The notes beneath the pieces are model-generated. The model worked only from the letters and a program-made list of their open reading frames with translations. It did not search any database and was not told the origin of the DNA. Below, one piece after another: positions 1-7,925 of a stretch of 23,534 nt of DNA (its first letter is position 1; each line of letters starts with the position of its first letter). The position numbers and the translations under genes are program-made. Origin of the DNA: Leucobacter sp. UBA1945 (GTDB taxonomy: Bacteria > Actinomycetota > Actinomycetes > Actinomycetales > Microbacteriaceae); NCBI GenBank assembly GCA_002336855.1, contig DDEV01000047.1, positions 1 to 23,534 on the forward strand, read 5' to 3'.

Positions 1-106
1 GCAGCGCGCTGCCGAGCAGCAGTGCGCCGCCCAGCATCGCTGCGCCCACACGGGGGAGGCCGCGCCGCAGCCCGCCTCCCCGCGCGTGCGAGTCGTGTGA
101 CTTCAT
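1..106 (-). CDS. Secreted or membrane protein, N-terminal part only
   Basis: Only the first 35 codons are in the window; the gene runs off the left edge. It starts with an ATG at 104-106, preceded on the minus strand by an AAAGGAA Shine-Dalgarno 7 nt upstream. The translation begins MKSHDSHARGGGLRRGLPRV and continues into an Ala/Gly/Leu-rich hydrophobic stretch (GAAMLGGALLLGSAL). A basic n-region followed by an h-region is the layout of a signal peptide. No cleavage site or lipobox is reached before the edge, so secretion versus membrane anchoring cannot be decided and the product cannot be named. It lies about 60 bp downstream of the lipoprotein gene, on the same strand, and could be the third gene of that envelope cluster. 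Confidence 0.6.
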   Translation of the reverse strand, partial: MKSHDSHARGGGLRRGLPRVGAAMLGGALLLGSAL

Positions 107-136
107 CTTGTGTTCCTTTCTTTGTGTCTGTGTGAC

Positions 137-153
137 GGATCCGCTAGGGATCC
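137..153. other. Small hairpin between lipoprotein gene and next gene
   Basis: GGATCC at 137-142 and GGATCC at 148-153 can pair around a 5-nt loop, 12 nt past the lipoprotein stop codon. There is no U-tract, so it is at most a processing or attenuation hairpin. BamHI-type palindromes also arise by chance. Confidence 0.25.
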
Positions 154-165
154 CTCGAAGCGCGG

Positions 166-696
166 CTACTCGAGTGCCGCGTTGTTGTCGATAAGAGCGA
201 ACATGAATCCGCCCTCGGCTTCACGAATCTGAAAACTCAGCGCCTCGCCGATCACGCCGTCAAGAGAGGCGTAGCCCGTGCCGTTGTCCTCTCCCGAGAC
301 CCGAACGGGCGCGTACGAGGCGAGTCCCTGCTCGTAGTGCGCGAGCACCTCCTCTGGAGGCTGCTCGGTAACGAACGCCGCGGTCTCTGTTCCGCCACCG
401 GTGTTCACCGTGCACAACGTCGAGCCGTCGGGCGCCTCTGGCCATCCGTCGGGCAGGAGTTCCAGGGTGTCAATTTCGGCCGGCCCGGTGGCCCATGGAT
501 ACACCTCGAAGCATTCTTCGGGCACTCCCGCCGCCCGTTCCTCCGGCAAGGGCATCGCGCCGTCCTCAGCTGCTGGGCCGCTCACCGCGGGGTCTGCAGC
601 AGATTGAGGGTTACCGGTGCAGCTCATCAGACCGAGGGAGAGAGCAGCGAGCGCCGTACAGAGCACCGCGGTTCGTGTAGCTCGCAGAGCGTTCAT
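166..696 (-). CDS. Lipoprotein of unknown function
   Basis: A 176-residue protein starting at the ATG 694-696. That ATG overlaps the stop of the upstream membrane-protein gene by 4 nt (ATGA), which indicates translational coupling and fixes the start. Residues 1-25 form a lipoprotein signal peptide (MNALRATRTAVLCTALAALS...) with lipobox L23-M24-S25-C26, so Cys26 is the predicted lipidated residue. The mature part opens with a Ser/Ala/Pro/Gly-rich linker of about 25 residues, then a small domain with two Cys (about C57 and C93). It contains an 'EQPPEEVLAHYEQGL' helix and a closing 'FQIREAEGGFMFALIDN' strand pair. This resembles small extracytoplasmic lipoproteins of actinobacteria, but I do not recognise a family. 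It probably sits on the outer face of the membrane together with the coupled membrane protein. Confidence 0.85.
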   Translation of the reverse strand: MNALRATRTAVLCTALAALSLGLMSCTGNPQSAADPAVSGPAAEDGAMPLPEERAAGVPEECFEVYPWATGPAEIDTLELLPDGWPEAPDGSTLCTVNTGGGTETAAFVTEQPPEEVLAHYEQGLASYAPVRVSGEDNGTGYASLDGVIGEALSFQIREAEGGFMFALIDNNAALE

Positions 697-1415
697 GCCG
701 GATCCTCGACCGCGGTGATCCTGCTGCGCCCGACCGCGAGCCAGATGCCAGCGATAATCAGCCAGAGCTGCATGAGTGTGCCGGGGATCCCGGGAACCCC
801 GGAGATGAGCATCAGTGCGCCGAGACCTGCCGCGAACACCGCGCTGATCGTTCCGAGCACACGAGAGACGAGCCGCTCCGTCCAAGCGATCCAGACAAAT
901 GCGAGCGCCGAAACGAGCACCCCGAACCACGGAAAGTACGCGCCGAAGTCGGTGAGCATGTAGTAGACGAAGAGGCCCCGCTCGTCGTAGAGTCCCGACT
1001 CGCTGCCGAGGTAGTTCGCGAGCGCGCCCTTCCACCCATAGCCGAGGGTGCCGGCTGCGGCGGTGGTGATCAGCCCGAAGGTGACCACGTGCGCACCCGC
1101 AGAGCGCGGAAAACGATGCGCGGCGCGAGCCCAAAGCGCGGCGAACACCAGCAGGGCGACGATCGATGCCAGCCCGGCCATCCAGCCCAGCCTGCCAAGC
1201 GTGGCATCGAGACCCAACATGTCGTCAGGGCTCACCGTGTAGATCTCACCGTTCTCGAACGCCTCGGTCTCGGCTGCCGGACGCACGTCGAAGATGATGG
1301 ATCCGGCAAAGCCGAGGGCGCCAGCAAGCGCCGCCCAGAGCGGCCAGACGGTGAAGCCCTGCTTTCTCGTCGGCAGCAGCTCTTGCCGCCCGGTTTCCGT
1401 GTGTGTGGAGGTCAT
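693..1415 (-). CDS. Polytopic membrane protein, unknown function
   Basis: A 240-residue integral membrane protein. The ATG at 1413-1415 is preceded by GAAGGAAACGAC, a usable Shine-Dalgarno. Hydrophobic segments lie at about residues 23-43, 76-96, 108-126, 160-178, 183-205 and 212-228, giving roughly six TM helices. An extracytoplasmic-looking loop follows the first (about 44-72, acidic). No catalytic motif is visible. Its stop overlaps the start of the lipoprotein gene (ATGA), so the two are very likely co-translated and may form one envelope complex. It lies 269 bp downstream of the response regulator gene on the same strand; that gap is long enough to hold its own promoter. A role as target of the neighbouring two-component system is inference from position only. 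Confidence 0.8.
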   Translation of the reverse strand: MTSTHTETGRQELLPTRKQGFTVWPLWAALAGALGFAGSIIFDVRPAAETEAFENGEIYTVSPDDMLGLDATLGRLGWMAGLASIVALLVFAALWARAAHRFPRSAGAHVVTFGLITTAAAGTLGYGWKGALANYLGSESGLYDERGLFVYYMLTDFGAYFPWFGVLVSALAFVWIAWTERLVSRVLGTISAVFAAGLGALMLISGVPGIPGTLMQLWLIIAGIWLAVGRSRITAVEDPA

Positions 1416-1433
1416 GTCGTTTCCTTCTCGTGC

Positions 1434-1450
1434 AGCGAGTCCCTCTCGCT
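1434..1450 (-). other. Hairpin in the 5' leader of the membrane protein gene
   Basis: AGCGAG at 1434-1439 pairs perfectly with CTCGCT at 1445-1450 around a 5-nt loop. It sits just upstream of the Shine-Dalgarno of the gene starting at 1415. It could modulate translation initiation, but it is only 6 bp and there is no other support. The remainder of 1451-1684 shows no gene or recognisable site. Confidence 0.25.
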
Positions 1451-1684
1451 GTCTGCGGAGACCCGTGGTTCTGATCGTTCAGTCATCCACGATCTCTCCG
1501 AGGAGTCCCGGAACGGCAGATACTGATGTCCCGAATCCACCCGGGACGCCGACCGGGACACGATCGAATCCGGGGCTGGGGCTAGCACGAGCCCAGGGCA
1601 CCCACAGCTCCGGGACGACGCAGGTCGAATCACGGACACACGTGGGCGCAGCGAAGTCGCCACACCGCGAATGCGCTCTAAGGG

Positions 1685-2359
1685 TTAGGAGCGCGAATGA
1701 CGTCCGGTACCGAAGCCGGCTTCGCGTGCCATGACGATGAGTGCGCTGCGATCCGGTGCGCCGAGCTTCGTGATGATCGTGTAGACGTAGTTGCGCACGG
1801 TCTTGCTCGTGAGCACCAGGGTGCGAGCGATCGAGCCGTTATCGAGCCCACGGGCGACGAGGTCGAGTACCTGCTCCTCGCGATCAGTCAGTTCAGGGAA
1901 TGGCCGCCCATCTCCCCTGTCAGCTCCGCCGCTGAGAAAGGTCATCGCCCGGGCCGCGACATCGGCCCCAAAGAGCACCTCGCCTCCGGCGACGGCGTGG
2001 ATCGCGCGCTCGACCTCGGCCGCTGAAGCAACTTTGAGGAGGTACCCGCGGGCGCCGGAAGACAGCGCCGAAAGCAACGAACGATCGTCTCCGAGCATGG
2101 TGAGCACGAGGATCGCGGTGTTTGGAACGCTGCGAAGAATGGCACGGGTCGCATCAATTCCCGACTCGGCCCCGAGATCGAGATCCATGAGTACGACGTC
2201 GGGGCGACGCTCCTCTACCAGCGCGAGGGCCTCTGCGACGGTCGCGGCAGAGCCGGCGACCTCGATCCGTTCGAGCGTCTCGAGCAATGAGATGATGCCG
2301 CGACGAAAGAGCGGGTGGTCATCGACCACCGCCACCGAGATGGTGCCGTCTACCGCCAT
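1685..2359 (-). CDS. NarL/FixJ-type (LuxR HTH) response regulator
   Basis: A 224-residue response regulator of the usual length for the NarL family. The receiver domain spans about 5-120, with acidic pocket D13/D14, phospho-acceptor D59 in VVLMDLDLG, T87 and the conserved K109 in GYLLK. The C-terminal LuxR-type helix-turn-helix spans about 157-220: LTDREEQVLDLVARGLDNGS, then a recognition helix around SKTVRNYVYTIITKL. The start is ATG 2357-2359 behind a G-rich tract (GGGGGGACG). The gene follows the intact histidine kinase by 45 bp in the same direction and is its obvious cognate partner: phosphotransfer to D59 would promote dimerisation and DNA binding. Targets are unknown; the membrane/lipoprotein genes immediately downstream are candidates. 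Confidence 0.95.
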   Translation of the reverse strand: MAVDGTISVAVVDDHPLFRRGIISLLETLERIEVAGSAATVAEALALVEERRPDVVLMDLDLGAESGIDATRAILRSVPNTAILVLTMLGDDRSLLSALSSGARGYLLKVASAAEVERAIHAVAGGEVLFGADVAARAMTFLSGGADRGDGRPFPELTDREEQVLDLVARGLDNGSIARTLVLTSKTVRNYVYTIITKLGAPDRSALIVMAREAGFGTGRHSRS

Positions 2360-2380
2360 CGTCCCCCCGAGAAGTGCCTC

Positions 2381-2396
2381 GGCGCCGCGCGGCGCC
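2381..2396. other. Perfect 16-bp GC palindrome between kinase and regulator genes
   Basis: GGCGCCGCGCGGCGCC is a perfect self-complementary sequence in the 45-bp gap between the kinase stop (2405) and the regulator start (2359). In RNA it could form a 6-bp stem with a GCGC loop. It could be an intra-operon attenuator that sets kinase:regulator stoichiometry, or simple GC-rich coincidence. Confidence 0.3.
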
Positions 2397-2404
2397 CCTC
2401 AGAA

Positions 2405-4627
2405 TCATTCTGGCTGACGAGCATGGCTCCGACCACTGGCAGATGTCCCAGATATCGCCGTCGGGCGGGGGATCGGAATCCGCGCGATGATCCGCAGCCC
2501 GGTCGGCTCCGAGTACATCAGGAGTTCGCCCCCCAGCTGCTCCGCACGCCGCCTGATCGACGCCAAGCCCACGCCTGGCCGGTACTCGGCCGGCAGCCCG
2601 TGACCGTCGTCGACGATACAGAGGCTCACCGCGTCGTCATCGAGACGCAGGTCGATGTGTACGTGACGGGCTTTGGAGTGACGCGCAGCATTGGTCAGCG
2701 CTTCGGCGGCGATGAAGTAGAGCGCGTCCTGCACGGGCAGCGGCGCCTCGCGCGCAAGAACCTCAGACCCGACCTCAACGCTCACCGAGAGCTGTTCGGT
2801 GCGAAATCTCCCTGCCAGCCCGGTGATCGCCGAGGTCAGAGAGCCGCCGTCGAGCGGTGACGGTGTCACCTCTTCAGCGAGTCTGCGCACCGCGCGAGCG
2901 CGCTTGGCCAGGTCGTGTTCGAGCTCGGCTATCAAAGCCCCGGCTTGCACCGGATTCCGGTGAACGAGGTTGCGCGCTGCGGCAAGTCCGAAGCCGGCTC
3001 CCGCGAGTGCTGGGCCCAGGCCGTCGTGCAGTTCGCGCTGCATCGCCCGTCGCTCCTCCGCACGCTCCGCGAACAGCTCGCTTCTGGCGTCGTCGAGCCG
3101 TCGATTTGATTCGACCAGATGAAGTGCCGCAGCGAGCAGGCCGCGGAGGTCGCGAAGTACGCTCAGCGAACGTCGATCGAGCCGCTGCCCACCTGGAGCC
3201 GACACGACGAGTTCGGCGATCGGTTCACCGCTGTTCTCCGACACCCGTTCAATCGGAATGCGCACCGGTACTCCGACAGGTTTCCCGGCTCGCATCCGTG
3301 CTGCCTGCGCTCTGGCGAGTTCCGATCCCCCGCCTTGTTTCACCGGTTCGGCGGAATCCTCGGGCCGAGTTGCCAGGTTGCTCCGGCTACCGCCCTGCAC
3401 AATCTCGACCGATGCAAGTCGGAGCTCCCGCCGCAGTGCTTCGCAGAGCGCTTCCAACCCCCCAGGATCCGTCTCGAGCTCCCCGATCCTCTCCCCCAGT
3501 CGCGCGAGGAGTGTCGCAGAGTCCGCACCCTCTCCGTAGATGAGTTGGTCGATTCGACGCTGGATCCAGCTGCGCATGGGCTGGATTGCAATTGCAATGA
3601 GTAGCGGCACGAGGATCTCCATGCCCTCGGGCCAAGGGAACACTCTTGGGACGGCGAGCACGAGCGCGAAGTAGATCCCGACCCCGCTGATCGTGAGCAG
3701 CGCCCACAAGATGATCCTGCTGAGCACTACCTGCTGACCCCAGAGACCCTGTCCGAGCACGACGACCAGGATCGCCGCGGGATACAGTACCTGCCCGAGC
3801 ACAGGCGCGAGCAGACCGTACTCGGCGAGCATCTCGGGAAGCGGATGCTGCTCGGGAAGCACGAGAACGGCGTAGCTGCAGGTGAGGAAAAGGTGACCTA
3901 CCGTGAGCCACGCGAGCCCGGTTCGACCGCTGCCCGCCGCACGAATCCACCGCGCGACGAGAATACCGCCGGTGACACACGCGAGCGCGACCGCGACGAA
4001 CGAGGCACCGAGATAGAGATCGGGCAATATCTCCTGCACTCGGGGATGGGGGATCGCCAGCGGATTGCGGGGAAGCGGGATCGACTGCTGCACCAGGCTG
4101 GCAAACGTCGCCACTGCCGCGGTTATGGCTCCGGCTACGAACAGCATGGCCTGCCACCTCGGGATGCGTGCACGCGTGACGAGGATCGGTAGTACGGCAG
4201 TCATAAACGTTCCGGGGATGTAGCTCCAACCCGAGGCGAAGCCGAGCAAACCCCAGAGTGGCAGCCCGGGGTGCTCGACACCGAGGATGCCCCACTGCGC
4301 CCCGAACGCTCCGATCCCCGACCCGAGGGCGTGCACGGCGAGGATCACCCCCACCACATTGACGCGGCGAAACAGCAGTAGCGCAGCCACCGGGCCATAG
4401 ACGAGCGCAACCGTCACGCCGATCACGGGAAACAGCGCCCGGGTCTGTGTAGACGCCTGAGAAAGCACCAACCCTGGCACCGGCTCGCGGGGCAGCCCCC
4501 ATCCGATAGCGAGGCCGAGTGCCGCTACGACAAGACCCCAGGAGATAGCCCAGACGGTGATCCCGAACGACCGACTGCCCCGGGCGGGTATCGAGCGCGG
4601 TCGGCGAACCTCTGCTCGGCTGGTCAT
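2405..4627 (-). CDS. Membrane sensor histidine kinase (HisKA_3 type)
   Basis: A 740-residue kinase. The N-terminal half carries about 9-10 hydrophobic segments (about 22-44, 67-86, 90-108, 122-150, 160-180, 205-226, 240-256, 270-292, 303-326, 335-350), forming a membrane sensor. A cytoplasmic GAF-like linker follows (about 365-505), then the dimerisation/phosphoacceptor helix RRAMQRELHDGLGPALAG with H534. The HATPase domain is intact: N-box AEALTNAARH (N646), G1 box DDGHG (673-677) and G2 region GVGLASIRRRAEQLGG (685-700). By family knowledge it autophosphorylates on H534 and transfers to a NarL-type regulator, here the next gene. Its ATG (4625-4627) overlaps the stop of the preceding degenerate homologue by 4 nt, so the two kinases are probably made in equal amounts and may heterodimerise. 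Confidence 0.93.
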   Translation of the reverse strand: MTSRAEVRRPRSIPARGSRSFGITVWAISWGLVVAALGLAIGWGLPREPVPGLVLSQASTQTRALFPVIGVTVALVYGPVAALLLFRRVNVVGVILAVHALGSGIGAFGAQWGILGVEHPGLPLWGLLGFASGWSYIPGTFMTAVLPILVTRARIPRWQAMLFVAGAITAAVATFASLVQQSIPLPRNPLAIPHPRVQEILPDLYLGASFVAVALACVTGGILVARWIRAAGSGRTGLAWLTVGHLFLTCSYAVLVLPEQHPLPEMLAEYGLLAPVLGQVLYPAAILVVVLGQGLWGQQVVLSRIILWALLTISGVGIYFALVLAVPRVFPWPEGMEILVPLLIAIAIQPMRSWIQRRIDQLIYGEGADSATLLARLGERIGELETDPGGLEALCEALRRELRLASVEIVQGGSRSNLATRPEDSAEPVKQGGGSELARAQAARMRAGKPVGVPVRIPIERVSENSGEPIAELVVSAPGGQRLDRRSLSVLRDLRGLLAAALHLVESNRRLDDARSELFAERAEERRAMQRELHDGLGPALAGAGFGLAAARNLVHRNPVQAGALIAELEHDLAKRARAVRRLAEEVTPSPLDGGSLTSAITGLAGRFRTEQLSVSVEVGSEVLAREAPLPVQDALYFIAAEALTNAARHSKARHVHIDLRLDDDAVSLCIVDDGHGLPAEYRPGVGLASIRRRAEQLGGELLMYSEPTGLRIIARIPIPRPTAISGTSASGRSHARQPE

Positions 4628-6567
4628 TTCGGCAGCACCATCGTTCCTCGCCCCTCATCGAGAGCAGACTCGAATGAGCCCCCGGCTTCGGAGCTGCGCC
4701 TTGCAATCGATTCGGCAACACGTTCGGCGGCCGCCACCGGCAACGGGTCGCAACGCATCCGAACCGTCATGCATCCTTGAGGCGAATCGGTTCCTTCATC
4801 AAGTTGCAGTTCAAGGTGCAGGGTGATTCCGGGCGCCTCGCGGGTCACCACCTCGACCGTCTCTGCAAGCACAAGGTACACCGTGATCTGTGCCTCGTTC
4901 CCAAGGCGATCCGATCCGGGGGCGCCGACCGTGACACGGCAGTCGGTTGTGGTGAAGCGGCCTGCCAGCTCGTGCAGCGCCCCCTCGAGATCACCCGCAT
5001 CGAGTGCGGCGGGAAGGAGCGCACGCGCGAGACGCCGTGTTCGTTCAGCAGTCTCGGCGAGTTCCTCCTGCACTTCGGCGATCGCGGCCGAGGCGCGTGA
5101 TTCCCGGGCCGCCTGCGTCGCGTGTGCCGCGGTCTCGATCGCAAGCATTCTGCGAGCGCCGGCGAGGGCGAAGCCGATCCCGGCGAGAGCCGGAGCGAGC
5201 TCATCGTGCAGCTCGCGGTGCAGCACCCTCCGTTCCTCGCGGCGCACGCCCCGGGTACGATCCCGTAGCGCAGCCAGATCGCGACCGGCAAGCGCGAGCT
5301 GCACCGAGATCGCGACAAAACCGCTGATCTGCTCAAGCATCGGTTCAACGATATTCGTGAGGACCGCCCGGTCGTCGGCAGTGCACAGAATGCGACCGTT
5401 GGCTCCGCCTGCCACACGCAACTCATGCTCGATAGCGGCGGGGCCTGGATCACCAACGCACACGAGCTCGACCCAGCTGCCCCGCTCCGCCGCCATACCA
5501 TCGACCCCGGGAGTGCCGAGCAGCACCGTCACCGAGCTCAAATGCCAGATCTCGCGAAGCGCCTCGGCGAGCCCCTGCAGCCCATCGCCCGAACCGCCGT
5601 TCGACAGCCTCGAGCCCAGTTGGGAGAGCACGTGCCGCATGCTGCTCCCGGGACCGAAGAAGATGAGACCGGTGAGCTCGCGAAATACCCCGAGCATGAT
5701 GCTGAAGGTCAGAGCGAGCAGAGCGGCCGCAAGCCCGCCCGCGAGCAGTTCGCCCGCGCCGAACGCGCGGGCTACCCCGTCGGTCACCACGTAGAGGCCA
5801 ATCGCGCTCGCGAGCGCCTGGGCCCAGACCATTCCAGTCACAAGCTTTCTGCTGATCACCGCGCCCGCTCCTCCGAACACTGCGGCGAGGATCGCCGTGG
5901 GCAGCAAGCTCTGCGCGAGGATGAAGCTGGCCGTGCCGAGGCTCAGCACAACGCTCGAGGCGTTCGGGAGCACGAGGGCATAACTCGAGAGCAGCAGCGT
6001 CGCACCTACCGCGAACCAGACGAGCACAATGCGAGGGATGCCAACCGTTTGCACCCACCTGCCAACAGTGACGGTCGCTCCGACAAAGAAGCTGAGCAAC
6101 GCTAGACCGAGGGGAAGGAACTGGAGCGCACCGATCTCGGCACCCGTGAAGCGCAGCACGACCAGGCCAACATCACACAGGATCGCGATGCCGCCCATGA
6201 CGAGACCCGGAGTTCTCCTCCCCCTCGGTCCGAGCATCCAGATCAGAATGCCCAGTGCGGCGAGTTCAGACAGATGCATGGCGGCGACGCCGAACTGCTC
6301 AACCGGAGCGAGCAGTCGAGTGAGCTCGGGGGCTCTTCGCAGCACCATTACCAGCGCGGTCGCGCCGGACGAGACAGCAAGGCCGGCCGTGACCGCGGCA
6401 ACGGTGCGCTGTCGGATCCCAAGCACAATCGCCGATACGGGGGCATAGACCAGCGCGATGACGACCATGCGCAGTGCGTGGTCCCACCCGAGGCCGGTGA
6501 CGCTGCCGACAGCGACGGCGGCGAGCGCCGGAGTCCAGGCGGCGATGATGACCAGCACGCTGCGCAA
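4624..6567 (-). CDS. Degenerate histidine-kinase homologue lacking the ATP-binding motifs
   Basis: A 647-residue protein if it starts at the TTG 6565-6567. A very strong AAAGGAGG lies 7 nt upstream of that codon (6575-6582), so I prefer it to the more distal GTG at 6586-6588. About 9-10 TM segments occupy residues 1-300, then a GAF-like linker, then a phosphoacceptor helix RRVLHRELHDELAPALAGIG with H454. It closely matches the helix of the downstream kinase. The C-terminal catalytic domain keeps the length but has lost every nucleotide-binding signature: the N-box reads AETVEVVTRE (Val in place of Asn), DxGxG is replaced by RCDPL, and no G2 box is present. It is open throughout, so it is not an obvious pseudogene. 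It probably serves as a catalytically dead partner or a phosphorylatable sensor subunit. Confidence 0.85.
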   Translation of the reverse strand: MRSVLVIIAAWTPALAAVAVGSVTGLGWDHALRMVVIALVYAPVSAIVLGIRQRTVAAVTAGLAVSSGATALVMVLRRAPELTRLLAPVEQFGVAAMHLSELAALGILIWMLGPRGRRTPGLVMGGIAILCDVGLVVLRFTGAEIGALQFLPLGLALLSFFVGATVTVGRWVQTVGIPRIVLVWFAVGATLLLSSYALVLPNASSVVLSLGTASFILAQSLLPTAILAAVFGGAGAVISRKLVTGMVWAQALASAIGLYVVTDGVARAFGAGELLAGGLAAALLALTFSIMLGVFRELTGLIFFGPGSSMRHVLSQLGSRLSNGGSGDGLQGLAEALREIWHLSSVTVLLGTPGVDGMAAERGSWVELVCVGDPGPAAIEHELRVAGGANGRILCTADDRAVLTNIVEPMLEQISGFVAISVQLALAGRDLAALRDRTRGVRREERRVLHRELHDELAPALAGIGFALAGARRMLAIETAAHATQAARESRASAAIAEVQEELAETAERTRRLARALLPAALDAGDLEGALHELAGRFTTTDCRVTVGAPGSDRLGNEAQITVYLVLAETVEVVTREAPGITLHLELQLDEGTDSPQGCMTVRMRCDPLPVAAAERVAESIARRSSEAGGSFESALDEGRGTMVLPK

Positions 6568-6574
6568 ACCACCG

Positions 6575-6582
6575 CCTCCTTT
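6575..6582 (-). promoter_or_regulatory. Strong Shine-Dalgarno deciding a TTG start
   Basis: AAAGGAGG on the minus strand, 7 nt before TTG 6565-6567. A TAGCCG hexamer at 6589-6594 resembles a -10 element and would give a transcript starting close to this site. That would exclude the GTG at 6586-6588 as start. Confidence 0.55.
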
Positions 6583-6752
6583 CCACACCGGCTAACCTCA
6601 ATCCTCCCCTGATGCGCGCCGTACGAACAGAGGCGATTGTCCCTATGCAAAACCGTCGCGCACACCTTGGCTCTTGCGAACCTGGAGCCCTGCGGGTGAC
6701 GGTTCGGGGACGGCCTCCGAAACTGAACCCATGCACAATGCGACTTCCGGGT

Positions 6753-6758
6753 TAGCCT
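6753..6758 (+). promoter_or_regulatory. Putative -10 element for a leaderless transcript
   Basis: TAGCCT fits the actinobacterial TANNNT -10 pattern and ends exactly 6 nt before the GTG at 6765. No Shine-Dalgarno is present upstream of that GTG, so the transcript is probably leaderless. I do not see a convincing -35. Confidence 0.4.
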
Positions 6759-6764
6759 GTGTGC

Positions 6765-7412
6765 GTGACCCCCCGTATTCTCACCGCCGTCTTCTATGGA
6801 CTCCTGCCGATCGTGGGCATTCTCGTCTTCGGTTGGGACTGGCGATCGGTGCTGCTGCTCTACTGGTTTGAGAACGTCACCGCCGGCCTGCTGAACGTCG
6901 TGTCAATGATTCGCACGAAGCGCGTGCAGCCCGAGGGTGAGGCTCCCATGACCTTCAACGACAGCACAAAACCTGCTTCGCGCAGCGGTCTCGTGCTCTT
7001 CTTCATCGCGCACTACGGCATCTTCACGCTGGTGCACGGCATCTTCGTGCTGCTGATCTGCGCGGGCGTGTTCAACTTTCTGGGCGGATCGATCGTCGGC
7101 AAGGGCCTCTTCGGCGATCTCTCGCTCGTCAATTGGCGCGGGATCCTGCTGATCTGGTTCGGCGGTACCGTGGTGCAGCTCATCGCCTTGTTGCTCACTC
7201 GGCCAGATCGGCTTCCCGCTGCCAGCAAACTGTTCTGGCAGCCCTACCCGCGAATCATCAAGCTGCACATCACCGTGCTCGGCGGCATCTGGCTCATCGA
7301 AAAGCTCGACTGGGCACCCGCGGCGGCGATCTTGCTCGCACTGCTGCACCTCGGGTTCGACCTGGCCTCGATCCTCTTCGAACGAAGAAAAATCAATGCA
7401 GCTCTTTCGTAG
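6765..7412 (+). CDS. DUF6498-like integral membrane protein
   Basis: A 215-residue protein from GTG 6765; an alternative GTG at 6759 adds two residues. I chose 6765 because a TAGCCT -10-like box ends 6 nt upstream and there is no Shine-Dalgarno, the layout of a leaderless gene. About six hydrophobic segments are visible (about 6-22, 27-45, 64-98, 122-141, 160-175, 185-200). Two motifs point to the DUF6498 family: 'LLLYWFENV' near the N-terminus and 'FFIAHYGIFTLVHGIFV' in the third segment. The family has no established function that I know of. A charged loop lies between segments 2 and 3. The gene is divergent from the kinase operon. Its stop codon TAG (7410-7412) is part of the -10 box of the next gene. 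Confidence 0.8.
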   Translation: MTPRILTAVFYGLLPIVGILVFGWDWRSVLLLYWFENVTAGLLNVVSMIRTKRVQPEGEAPMTFNDSTKPASRSGLVLFFIAHYGIFTLVHGIFVLLICAGVFNFLGGSIVGKGLFGDLSLVNWRGILLIWFGGTVVQLIALLLTRPDRLPAASKLFWQPYPRIIKLHITVLGGIWLIEKLDWAPAAAILLALLHLGFDLASILFERRKINAALS

Positions 7413-7415
7413 AAT
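7410..7415 (+). promoter_or_regulatory. -10 element overlapping the upstream stop codon; leaderless start
   Basis: TAGAAT lies at 7410-7415, and the ATG of the next gene is at 7422, 6 nt after the hexamer. There is no Shine-Dalgarno, so transcription probably starts at or next to the ATG. The hexamer includes the TAG stop of the DUF6498-like gene. The -35 region is only an A-rich tract. Confidence 0.5.
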
Positions 7416-7421
7416 GAGCGC

Positions 7422-7907
7422 ATGCAGAGTGCAACTGATCCGACTGATTTGCGAGTAGACGAGGACGGCTTCGTCGCGCTCGTTGCCCCCGACGCGTACA
7501 GCGGTTTCGTTGACGAGGATTGGGAGCTCGAAGATCTGCTCGCGCGCTTCGTCGAGCAGATGAACCGTGAGGTGTTGTTCATCGCTTACCCAGGGCCGGA
7601 CGATGCGAATGCGGCCCTCGAATTGAGCCCGCAAGCTCCCTCGGCGACGCGCCGCCAGGCCACCGGGGTGGTGACGGTTGGTGAAGATGGCCTCTGGCTC
7701 ACCGACTACACCCAGCTGACGATGGCCGCTCAATTCGCTGACGAATCAGCTCTCTCACGCTATGCACAGCGCCTCCATGTCGAGCCAGGGCGCTATCGAA
7801 TCACGCTGCATGAAGACGCGACCCGCGAATCAACCTTCGTACTGACGGCGACGGCGACGGGCGCGCATGACTCGGAAATCCAGACCGACGTTCCGTGGTT
7901 CGACTGA
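7422..7907 (+). CDS. Hypothetical acidic cytoplasmic protein
   Basis: A 161-residue soluble protein that I do not recognise. It has no signal peptide and no TM segment. It is acidic, particularly in the first 45 residues (DPTDLRVDEDGF..., then 'DEDWELEDLLARFVEQMN'). It seems to alternate predicted strands and helices: a 'VLFIAYPGPDD' strand-turn, 'ATGVVTVGEDGLWLTDY', then a C-terminal 'YRITLHEDATRESTFVLTAT' strand pair, ending DVPWFD. The ATG at 7422 is chosen because of the TAGAAT box 6 nt upstream and because it follows the preceding stop by only 9 nt. It is followed by a strong terminator hairpin, so it is the last gene of this short plus-strand unit. Confidence 0.8.
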   Translation: MQSATDPTDLRVDEDGFVALVAPDAYSGFVDEDWELEDLLARFVEQMNREVLFIAYPGPDDANAALELSPQAPSATRRQATGVVTVGEDGLWLTDYTQLTMAAQFADESALSRYAQRLHVEPGRYRITLHEDATRESTFVLTATATGAHDSEIQTDVPWFD

Positions 7908-7925
7908 GTCAGGCGGTGAACGAGT

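Noticed and set aside
166..1134. Extended frame reading the lipoprotein as a 322-residue protein
   Set aside because: The upstream part lies out of frame over a clear membrane-protein gene. The lipoprotein signal peptide begins at ATG 696, coupled by ATGA.
3387..4721. Long second minus-strand frame across the intact kinase
   Set aside because: Its translation is Arg/Ala/Gly-rich and featureless, while the overlapping kinase frame carries TM helices and all kinase motifs.
6568..6588. GTG 6588 as start of the degenerate kinase
   Set aside because: The AAAGGAGG Shine-Dalgarno lies inside that extension, ideally spaced for TTG 6567.
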